From Bacteroidales bacterium (GTDB lineage Bacteria; Bacteroidota; Bacteroidia; Bacteroidales; UBA932): a DNA stretch of 38,527 nucleotides. Where the stretch lies: assembly GCA_017553545.1 (NCBI GenBank), contig JAFZKT010000073.1, positions 1 through 38,527 of the forward strand. Direction: 5' to 3'. The notes beneath the pieces were generated by a model. It worked only from the letters and a program-made list of their open reading frames with translations, did no database searches and was not told the origin of the DNA. This document shows positions 32,557 through 38,527 of the stretch, one piece after another. The stretch's first letter is position 1. Each line of letters starts with the position of its first letter. Made by a program: the position numbers and the translations under genes.

Positions 32557-33232
32557 TCTGTTCGTTCTGGTAGGGAACGCCGTCGTGCGCCAGGGGCACC
32601 TTGCCGATTTCCCGCGTGATGAATTCCGTGAGGTTTTCGATGGGGCGGTTGGGCGAAAGGGTGTCTGTAACCATGCCGCGGATGATGTTGTATTTGGTCA
32701 TGTCGCGGATGACGAGGCCTTTCTTGCTGCCTTCGGCGATTACCTCGAACGGCGGGGTGGAATTATCTGCCAGAATCCATTTGTCGCAGGTCTGCATATA
32801 CTCGTGGAAGAAATAGTTGAGGCCCATCTGATAGCGCCTGCGGATGGTTTCTTCCGGGATGTCGTGCCCGCCGGCCTTTACCCTTTTGGCTACGCGGTCC
32901 ACCGCGATGGAAGGGTCGTTCAGCCAGAAATAGAGCACGGTTACGTAGTATCCCTGCGCTTGGGCGTTGCGTGCCATTTTCAGCAGCGCGCGGGTTGCCA
33001 GCGTGGTTTCGATGCAGAAGTCTTCCCGCCGGTTGAAAAGGTACTGGACCTTGCGCAGCATCAGGCGGCTGGCCGTGATGTAGGCGCTCTCCGGCGCGAA
33101 CGGCGACAAGTGCTTGGCGAATTCGTCGGAATTCACGAATTCGCTGCAGTCCAGCAGCTCCGGGAGGACGCCGTACGAAGCCGTCGTCTTCCCGCAGCCG
33201 TTGGGACCTGATATGATGTAAAGCCGGGGCAC
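32543..33232 (-). CDS. Zeta toxin-like P-loop kinase
   Basis: A 229-residue P-loop protein with Walker A GPNGCGKT (9-16), an NSDEF motif (about 34-38) where zeta toxins have their catalytic Asp, an IETTLATR segment (about 75-82) and LYFWLNDPSIAVDRVAKRVKAGGHDIP (given in part), in which the R-x5-GGHxIP pattern is typical of the zeta-toxin/YbbB-type kinase group. Classical zeta phosphorylates UDP-N-acetylglucosamine and needs an epsilon antitoxin. No small antitoxin gene is adjacent; both neighbours are housekeeping genes in a tight operon. It is therefore more likely a metabolic small-molecule kinase of this family than an addiction toxin. Substrate unknown. Confidence 0.82.
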   Translation of the reverse strand: MPRLYIISGPNGCGKTTASYGVLPELLDCSEFVNSDEFAKHLSPFAPESAYITASRLMLRKVQYLFNRREDFCIETTLATRALLKMARNAQAQGYYVTVLYFWLNDPSIAVDRVAKRVKAGGHDIPEETIRRRYQMGLNYFFHEYMQTCDKWILADNSTPPFEVIAEGSKKGLVIRDMTKYNIIRGMVTDTLSPNRPIENLTEFITREIGKVPLAHDGVPYQNEQNDPS

Positions 33233-33238
33233 TACTTT

Positions 33239-34819
33239 TTAAGAATTGACGGCGGCCGTTTCTCCGGTTACTCTCTCAAGCCATTTCACCATGAACAGCA
33301 TCACCAGCATAGAGAGAGCGCAGACGCCGAAGAAGACTGCCCAGCAGATCCAGATGGGCCACTTGTTGTACATCAGCGGTCCGACCCACAGAATGCCGTT
33401 TCCTACTGCGGTGGCTCCCAGCCACAGACCTTGACAAAGCCCCAGCAGGTTCTTCGGCGCCACCTTTGAGGCGAAGGAAAGTCCCAGCGGGGAAATGAAC
33501 AGCTCTGCAACCGTCATGAAGAAATAGTAGACGATCAGCACCCAGGGACCGGCTTTTAGCCCGGCTTTAGCTGTGGCCTCCATGCCTTTGAAATCTTCCG
33601 CGGAAGGATATCCCATGTGGTAGCTGAAAACGGAAACAAAGATATAGGCCAGTGCTGCGATACCCATGCCGATGGCAATCTTCTTGGGGGTGGATACATA
33701 TTTCCCGCGTTTGCCCAGAAGACCGAAGAACCACATGATAATGGGGGTCAGAACAATGACGAAGAACGGATTGACTGCCTGCCAGATTTCCGGAGCTATA
33801 CTGCTTGTGTTGACAAAATCGCGGGCAAACAGGGACATCGAAGTGCCATTCTGGTGGAATGAGAACCAGAAGAATACGGCGATGCCCAATACGGCGAACA
33901 GGGCGTACAGACGCTGTTTGATTTCCTTGGCCGCCGCTTTCTTTTCTTCGGGTGAATATTCCACGCTCACGACCCCCGTCTTTCGGCCGGGGTTCGGGAA
34001 TCCTTTTTTATAGACCAGGAAAATGACCAGGGACAGCGCCATGGCCAGCACGGACGCGATGAAAGAGTAATGGATACCCGTATTGAATACATCCAGGTAC
34101 TGCGGACAGAATGTGCCGAAATCGCTGGCCTGAATTCCCATCTCGCCGGCGTACTTAACCAGATTCTTGCTCTGTTCCGCCGTCATGGCCGATGCGTCAT
34201 TAATAAAGGAGTGGCAAAGGGCGGGAAGGTCTGCATTATATACGAAGCCGTGGAGTTTGAGCCACCATCCGCGGAGCAGGGGAGCGACAAAAGGAGCTAC
34301 CAGACCGCCGATATTGATGAATACGTAGAAAATCTGGAAACCGGAATCCCGTTTTTCTTTGGCTTTTTTCAAGGCCTCGGGACCCTCTTTAGCGGCGTCT
34401 GATTCCAAATTGTCATACATCTGGCCGATAATAACCTGCAGATTGCCTTTGAACAGACCGTTTCCGCACGCTATCAGGAACAGTGCGAAGCAGGTGAGAG
34501 GCAGGAGCCAACTGATGTTCCCTGAAGTGGAAACGATGGGAATTGCCAGAAGTGCGTATCCCACAGACATGACGCACAGGCCGGTAATGATGGTCCCCTT
34601 GTAGTTCTGGAGACGGTCGGCGATGATGCCGCCCACCAGGCTGAGTACGTAAATGCCGGCGTAAAAGACGGAATAGATGGCCGTTCCTGTCTCGTCCTTC
34701 AGTCCGAATTTTGAACAGAGGAACAGGACCAGGACGGCGTTCATGATATAGTAGCCGAAGCGCTCACCCATATTGCTGAGCGCTGCGGGAATCAATCCTT
34801 TCGGGTGTCCTTTAAACAT
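33239..34819 (-). CDS. POT/PTR family proton-dependent oligopeptide transporter
   Basis: Inner-membrane importer of di- and tripeptides. The 526-residue protein has about 12-14 membrane helices and the N-terminal family motif in the Bacteroidota form NMGERFGYY (classical ExxERFxYY with the first Glu replaced by Asn), followed by GGIIADRLQNYKGTIITG, the PTR2-type loop. A second family region ELFISPLGLSFASKVAP is near residue 440. A long cytoplasmic loop (about 270-300) is charged. It lies five bases after pepD, which suggests peptides are imported and then hydrolysed by PepD. Confidence 0.92.
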   Translation of the reverse strand: MFKGHPKGLIPAALSNMGERFGYYIMNAVLVLFLCSKFGLKDETGTAIYSVFYAGIYVLSLVGGIIADRLQNYKGTIITGLCVMSVGYALLAIPIVSTSGNISWLLPLTCFALFLIACGNGLFKGNLQVIIGQMYDNLESDAAKEGPEALKKAKEKRDSGFQIFYVFINIGGLVAPFVAPLLRGWWLKLHGFVYNADLPALCHSFINDASAMTAEQSKNLVKYAGEMGIQASDFGTFCPQYLDVFNTGIHYSFIASVLAMALSLVIFLVYKKGFPNPGRKTGVVSVEYSPEEKKAAAKEIKQRLYALFAVLGIAVFFWFSFHQNGTSMSLFARDFVNTSSIAPEIWQAVNPFFVIVLTPIIMWFFGLLGKRGKYVSTPKKIAIGMGIAALAYIFVSVFSYHMGYPSAEDFKGMEATAKAGLKAGPWVLIVYYFFMTVAELFISPLGLSFASKVAPKNLLGLCQGLWLGATAVGNGILWVGPLMYNKWPIWICWAVFFGVCALSMLVMLFMVKWLERVTGETAAVNS

Positions 34820-34824
34820 AATTG

Positions 34825-36291
34825 TTACTTCTTAGGAATGTTGGCCAGGATGGCTTTCAGATACTCCCAGGTGCGGCCTACGGAGGCGATGTTCACTTTC
34901 TCGTCCGGGCTGTGCGGGTACTTGATGGTGGGGCCGATGGAAACCATCTCCCAGTGCGGGTACTTGGCACCCAGCAGGGCGCATTCCAGACCGCCGTGGG
35001 TGGCCATGATCTTCATGGGCTTGCCATAGACCTTCTGGTACTGGTCCATGCACACCTGGTTGATTTCCGTACCCAGCTTGGGCGTCCAGCCGCTGTAGCC
35101 GCCGCTGCACACCACCTGGTCCGCTTCCGCCAGTTCGAAAATGCAGCTCACGCGCTGGGCGAGGGCGGCCTTGGCACTGTCCACGGCGCTGCGCATGAGG
35201 CTGTGGATGGTGATCTTGCCTTTCTCCGTGCGGACGATGGCCATATTGATGGAAGTCTCCGTGAGGCCTTCCATGGTGCGACTCATGCGGATGACGCCGG
35301 AAGGGCATGCGAGCATGGCCTTGACGGCCTTCAGCATCACGCTGTTCTGGATGTATTTCGGGGCTGCCGGGACGGCGTCAATCTTCAGGGAAGCGGTGGG
35401 ATCCGATTCGGCGAATTCGGCCTTGATTTCCGCGAAAACGTTTTCAACAAGTTTCTTGACCGCTTTCACGTTCTCTTCCGGAAGGATGACTTCGGCCACT
35501 GCCTCAAATGGAATGGCGTTGCGGAGGCTTCCACCGGTGAAGCTGACCACCTTCACGCCGAACATTTCCATCACGGGAAGGAGTATCCGGGCCATGGCTT
35601 TGTTGGCATTGGCGCGGTACAGGGAGATATCCATGCCGGAGTGACCGCCCTGGAGGCCGCTCACGGTGAGTTTCAGGCCTTTATAGCCGGCGGGCGTCTT
35701 GTATTTGAGATAGCGGAACTGGGCCGATATGTCCAGGCCGCCGGCGCAACCCACGCACAGTTCTCCTTCTTCCTCCGAATCCAGGTTCAGCAGATAGTCG
35801 CCTTTCAGGACGCCGGGAGCCAGATGCTCCGCACCGTCCATGCCGGTTTCCTCCGTGAAGGTGCAAAGGACCTCGATGGGGCCGTGCTTCACGGACGGAT
35901 CTTCCAGGGCGGAAAGGGCCAGGGAAAGGCCGATGCCATTGTCGGCCCCCAGGGTGGTGCGGTCTGCGGTGACCCACTCGCCGTCTACATAGGCCTTGAT
36001 GGGATCCGTGAGGAAGTTGTGGCTGCTGTCCGACGTCTTCTGCGGCACCATGTCCATGTGGCCCTGCAGGATGACACCTTTACGGTTTTCCATGCCGGGC
36101 GTTGCGGGAACGCGGATGATCACGTTGCTGCAGTTGCCGGTTCCGTCCTTGATGGTTTCAAAACCGTGGGAAACGCCCCAGTTATAGATGTATTCGATTA
36201 CTTTCGCCTCATGGTAAGAAGGACGGGGAATCTGGGTGAGCGCATGGAAGTTCTTCCAGACCACCTTGGGTTCAAGATCTTGGATATTCAT
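34825..36291 (-). CDS. pepD: Aminoacyl-histidine dipeptidase (peptidase D)
   Basis: Cytoplasmic M20 metallopeptidase cleaving Xaa-His and other dipeptides. Of 488 residues, the zinc motifs are GHMDMVPQK (His and Asp), TLGADNGIGL (bridging Asp), EETGMDGA (catalytic Glu plus Zn Glu) and NLDSEEEGELCVG; GGHSGMDI marks the lid domain. The start MNIQDLEPKVVWKNFHALTQ is the family N-terminus. Full length (about 485). It lies 13 bp after the DUF4831 gene and just before the POT transporter. Confidence 0.95.
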   Translation of the reverse strand: MNIQDLEPKVVWKNFHALTQIPRPSYHEAKVIEYIYNWGVSHGFETIKDGTGNCSNVIIRVPATPGMENRKGVILQGHMDMVPQKTSDSSHNFLTDPIKAYVDGEWVTADRTTLGADNGIGLSLALSALEDPSVKHGPIEVLCTFTEETGMDGAEHLAPGVLKGDYLLNLDSEEEGELCVGCAGGLDISAQFRYLKYKTPAGYKGLKLTVSGLQGGHSGMDISLYRANANKAMARILLPVMEMFGVKVVSFTGGSLRNAIPFEAVAEVILPEENVKAVKKLVENVFAEIKAEFAESDPTASLKIDAVPAAPKYIQNSVMLKAVKAMLACPSGVIRMSRTMEGLTETSINMAIVRTEKGKITIHSLMRSAVDSAKAALAQRVSCIFELAEADQVVCSGGYSGWTPKLGTEINQVCMDQYQKVYGKPMKIMATHGGLECALLGAKYPHWEMVSIGPTIKYPHSPDEKVNIASVGRTWEYLKAILANIPKK

Positions 36292-36304
36292 AATTGGTTA
36301 TCGG

Positions 36305-37300
36305 TTATTTATTCGGTGTAAAAAAGCTTTCTTTGCCAAGCTGATAGACCAGGCTCCGGGTTTCCAGCAGGCGCTGGCCGTCGCGGGTGAAGCGGACCTT
36401 GCATACGGCCGGGATACGGAAATGAATGCTGTTGCTCTTCACTTTGCTCTTCTTGTCATCTTCGCCGGGGAAGGCCAGGGGTTCGGGTTCCAGTTCAATG
36501 TAATAGGGGACACCCTTTACACCGTCCGGGACGGGGCCATCGTCCGTCAGCCGGAAGGCCAGATAACGCTGGTGCTTGAGCTCCGGATCCGGAATTACGT
36601 CAAAAGCGGCTTCTATTGTGCCGGAAACGTTCTGCCCGCAGAACAGGGCCATATATTCCGCTTCCAGACGGTCCAGCTCCCGGATGGCAGCGCCGAGGGC
36701 TTCGCCCGAATAGGTGGCGTCCGTGTTGCCGGAGATGATGTTCAGGCGTTCGCGGCGAAGGGAGAGGAGCGTCTCCGCCGCCTCGGCGGCCTTGTCCTCT
36801 TCCGACTTGGCGGCTTTTGCCTTATGCTCTACCGGAACCTGCACTTCGCCGTTGTCGGTCTGGAGGATCTTGTAGGTGATGCGGGTTTCCTCCCGCTGGG
36901 GGCTGGTGATGCTGCCGTCGAAGCGGGCCGATGCCGGAGGCAGGAAGCGCCAGGGGGTGGAGGGGGCATCGGCCTTGTTCTGCAGGGCGACGAGTCCCTG
37001 AGCGCTTAAGGCCAGGAAGGATGCGTTTTCCGCATCGCAGGTGTACAGCGCCTTTTGATCCGCCTCGGTGCCGGCAATGATTTCCGCGCCGACGAGGCTG
37101 CAGGTTGCACCATCCTCCTGCCGCACGTCCATGTTCAGGAACTTCTTTGCGTAGGCCGCATAGGGTCCGGCGAAAAACTGAGTCTGCTCTATGCTTACCT
37201 TCACGGTGAAGACGGTGTTGGGAAGGGCGTAGGTGACTTCCTGTGCCCGGGCCGACAGCCCAAGGCCGAGGGCCAGGGCCAGAAGGGTGATTCTTTTCAT
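36305..37300 (-). CDS. DUF4831 family exported protein
   Basis: A 331-residue protein with a signal peptide (MKRITLLALALGLGLSARA, cleavage before QEVTY). The mature protein begins VTYALPNTVFTVKVSIEQTQ and includes GPYAAYAKKFLNM, a pattern I associate with DUF4831 of Bacteroidota; the middle has a charged helical stretch (KAAKSEEDKAAEAAETLLSL) and the rest is beta-rich. Function unknown; periplasmic or outer-membrane location is expected. ATG 37300 shares one base with the upstream stop codon (TAATG) and is preceded by GGAAA; an in-frame ATG at 37309 would add three residues. Confidence 0.85.
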   Translation of the reverse strand: MKRITLLALALGLGLSARAQEVTYALPNTVFTVKVSIEQTQFFAGPYAAYAKKFLNMDVRQEDGATCSLVGAEIIAGTEADQKALYTCDAENASFLALSAQGLVALQNKADAPSTPWRFLPPASARFDGSITSPQREETRITYKILQTDNGEVQVPVEHKAKAAKSEEDKAAEAAETLLSLRRERLNIISGNTDATYSGEALGAAIRELDRLEAEYMALFCGQNVSGTIEAAFDVIPDPELKHQRYLAFRLTDDGPVPDGVKGVPYYIELEPEPLAFPGEDDKKSKVKSNSIHFRIPAVCKVRFTRDGQRLLETRSLVYQLGKESFFTPNK

Positions 37301-38223
37301 TATTTCCATCTTTTATGTGTCCAGAGATAGTTCCAGGGCTGTTTTTCAAGGTCTTCCTGGAGGAGTTCGTAATAGCGCCGCATCAGGGCTTCCGGGTCCT
37401 CTCCTGCCGCATGTTCGCTTAAGGGGACAATCTCCATCCGGTAGCCGCCTTCTTCCCTGCACTGGAAGCGGAGGTAGGCGACGGCCATGTCCAGTTTGCA
37501 GGCGAGGCCGGTGGCGGCAGTCATGGTGAGCGTTTTCTGGTGCATGAAATCCACGGTGGGATGCGGCATGTCATGTGTGTACGGATACTGGTCCGTAATG
37601 AACGAATAGCCGAACTTGCGGTCTTTGTTGGTGAGCACGTATCGCAGCACGTGCTTGAAATGGAGGTATCCGTCGAAGCCCTGGTCCGCTACGGGTGCGG
37701 TGCGGTTGGCGGCCATCACCTGGTCCCATTTGCGGCTGGAAAGCGGCATGTAGGTAACGGCGAAGGCGTCCGGCGTAAGGTCGATGGGTACGCCGTAACT
37801 GTAGTTCTTGAATCCGCCGATGAGCTCCCAGTTGCCCATGTGGGTCTGGAGTATCATCAACTGCTTTGCGCCGGCGTACAGGCGGTTGAGTTCCTCCGGA
37901 TTCGCCAGTTCTACGATATGGCTGTCGTGCAGGCGCTTGCGCCCTTTCTCTCCGCGGCATGCCCCGAACCAGATCATCTCCGTGAGGGTGGTGGCGAAAT
38001 GAACGTAGAAGCGGTCGCAGATGGCCGATATTTCCTCATACTTTTTGTCGGGGAAGCATCGGCTTAAATTGGTGAGCACTACGTCGCGCCGGTAACGGAG
38101 GCGTTTCCCCAGCAGGCGGCCCAGCCTCCGGCCCCACCGGCGGTGGTGGCTCAGCGGCAGCCGACCCAGGAGGCGGAGCAGCCCCCAGGTGAACCTGGCA
38201 CCGAATGACATTTTCCCTTCCAT
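37300..38223 (-). CDS. Lipid A biosynthesis acyltransferase (LpxL/HtrB family)
   Basis: Inner-membrane-associated enzyme that adds a secondary acyl chain to lipid A. The 307-residue product shows the HX4E catalytic motif in LQTHMGNWELIGG (His128, Glu133 by this start) and the C-terminal WNYLWTHKRWK, both typical of the family; the N-terminus holds a basic amphipathic region (SHHRRWGRRLGRLLGKRLRY). An open frame continues upstream to 38301, but the promoter at 38234-38264 lies inside that extension, so ATG 38223 is preferred; ATG 38211, preceded by GGAAGGG, is an alternative. It heads the tight minus-strand gene run down to the GT2 gene. Confidence 0.9.
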   Translation of the reverse strand: MEGKMSFGARFTWGLLRLLGRLPLSHHRRWGRRLGRLLGKRLRYRRDVVLTNLSRCFPDKKYEEISAICDRFYVHFATTLTEMIWFGACRGEKGRKRLHDSHIVELANPEELNRLYAGAKQLMILQTHMGNWELIGGFKNYSYGVPIDLTPDAFAVTYMPLSSRKWDQVMAANRTAPVADQGFDGYLHFKHVLRYVLTNKDRKFGYSFITDQYPYTHDMPHPTVDFMHQKTLTMTAATGLACKLDMAVAYLRFQCREEGGYRMEIVPLSEHAAGEDPEALMRRYYELLQEDLEKQPWNYLWTHKRWK

Positions 38224-38233
38224 ATCTAACTTA

Positions 38234-38264
38234 CAAATATAATCAATTATCCTCACATTGTCAA
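38234..38264 (-). promoter_or_regulatory. Promoter of the lpxL-like operon
   Basis: On the minus strand TTG (38264-38262), 20 bases, then TATATTTG (38241-38234). The ATG at 38223 follows ten bases after the -7 box, so the mRNA would have almost no leader if that start is used. Confidence 0.7.
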
Positions 38265-38287
38265 TTGTGTCGATATTTGCTGGAAAA

Positions 38288-38319
38288 TTTGTTTTTTCCA
38301 TAGGAAATACCTATATTTG
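38288..38319 (+). promoter_or_regulatory. Promoter of rpsF
   Basis: TTTG (38288-38291), 20-base spacer, TATATTTG (38312-38319). A small inverted repeat ATAGG-AAATA-CCTAT (38300-38314) overlaps the -7 box; whether it is an operator is unknown. The leader to the rpsF ATG is about 60 nt. Confidence 0.8.
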
Positions 38320-38324
38320 CAGTC

Positions 38325-38351
38325 CTTTTTGGGCCGTTTGGCCGCAAAAAG
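38325..38351 (+). promoter_or_regulatory. rpsF leader stem-loop, possible autoregulatory site
   Basis: CTTTTTGGGCC and GGCCGCAAAAAG pair around a GTTT loop with a single bulged G, giving an 11-bp stem in the 5' leader of rpsF. Many rpsF leaders carry an S6:S18-binding hairpin with a CCG bulge; a CCG is present on the 3' side here, but the fit to the published shape is only partial. Confidence 0.4.
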
Positions 38352-38386
38352 AAAGTAAAGCATTTATTAACTATTATTTAACAAAC

Positions 38387-38527
38387 ATGGTTAACCAGTA
38401 CGAAACCGTTTTCATTGCAACTCCCGTTTTGTCTGAGACCCAGATGAAGGAAGCGGTTGCCAAGTACGTCAAGCTCATCACCGACAATGGCGGTGAGGTT
38501 GTGTACCAAGAGGATTGGGGCCTGCGT
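38387..38527 (+). CDS. rpsF: 30S ribosomal protein S6 (partial, 5' end)
   Basis: The first 47 codons are present before the window ends. The product begins MVNQYETVFIATPVLSETQM and continues with VKLITDNGGEVVYQEDWGLR, the S6 pattern (YE-beta strand, helix, GG-V-x5-WG). S6 binds the central domain of 16S rRNA as a dimer with S18; rpsR and rplI usually follow. It has its own promoter and leader stem-loop and is divergent from the lpxL-like gene. Confidence 0.93.
   Translation, partial: MVNQYETVFIATPVLSETQMKEAVAKYVKLITDNGGEVVYQEDWGLR

Noticed and set aside
32543..33232. Classical epsilon/zeta toxin-antitoxin module
   Set aside because: No antitoxin-sized gene on either side; neighbours are tightly packed housekeeping genes.
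38224..38301. Longer N-terminus for the lpxL-like gene from ATG 38301
   Set aside because: The -7 and -33 elements at 38234-38264 lie inside the extension, and the added residues match nothing in the family.

Overview
The window is a gene-dense, GC-rich chromosomal segment (roughly 57% GC by eye) from a bacterium of the phylum Bacteroidota, most likely an anaerobic gut-type member of the order Bacteroidales. The evidence is the repeated use of the Bacteroidota -7 promoter element TAnnTTTG (about a dozen instances, several with a TTTG box 19-20 nt upstream), a V-type ATPase operon with a DUF2764 gene in place of subunit C, a biotin-dependent sodium-pumping decarboxylase set, a C10 peptidase, a DUF4831 protein and a TonB-dependent receptor. 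The genus cannot be fixed from this sequence alone.

Layout. Positions 71-1408 (-): glucose-6-phosphate isomerase. 1469-5943 (+): a Y-family DNA polymerase translationally coupled to a 56-residue YolD-like partner, a glutaminyl cyclase lipoprotein, then a TPP riboswitch abutting a TonB-dependent receptor, which points to thiamin uptake. 5977-6152: a promoter and terminator enclosing no convincing gene (candidate small RNA). 6179-7060 (+): NAGPA-like lipoprotein. 7073-7750 (-): trmD. 7839-12186 (+): DUF349 protein, yidC, and a yggS gene carrying an in-frame palindromic insertion. 12185-12280: two tandem stem-loops. 12287-13009 (-): AlkZ-related protein. 13123-20265 (-): V-type ATPase operon E-DUF2764-A-B-D-I-K, with a near-consensus promoter. 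20266-20779: a 514-bp gene-free stretch holding a 175-bp palindromic element, tandem stem-loops and a promoter. 20780-22568 (+): an AT-richer pair, a C10 cysteine peptidase and a small lipoprotein. 22565-28742 (-): trkA, methylmalonyl-CoA-type decarboxylase alpha/delta/gamma/beta, and an Omp85-like barrel. 28774-38223 (-): a long probable operon of lipid A acyltransferase, DUF4831, PepD, POT peptide transporter, a zeta-like kinase, TldD, TldE and a GT2 glycosyltransferase. 38387 to the end (+): start of rpsF.

How it works together. The sodium theme is the clearest: the decarboxylase exports Na+ during propionate formation, the V-ATPase K subunit carries the complete Na+-site signature known from Enterococcus hirae NtpK, and trkA (K+ uptake control) is translationally coupled to the decarboxylase. 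A second theme is peptide use (POT importer, PepD, TldD/TldE, secreted C10 peptidase).

The least explained signals are (i) a non-palindromic octamer, GGCCGATG, hand-counted 38 times on the two strands where about 2 are expected, used in several reading frames; (ii) a family of multi-hairpin palindromic elements whose long arms differ between copies but stay self-complementary, one of them read through in frame inside yggS; and (iii) the candidate small RNA at 6014-6151.
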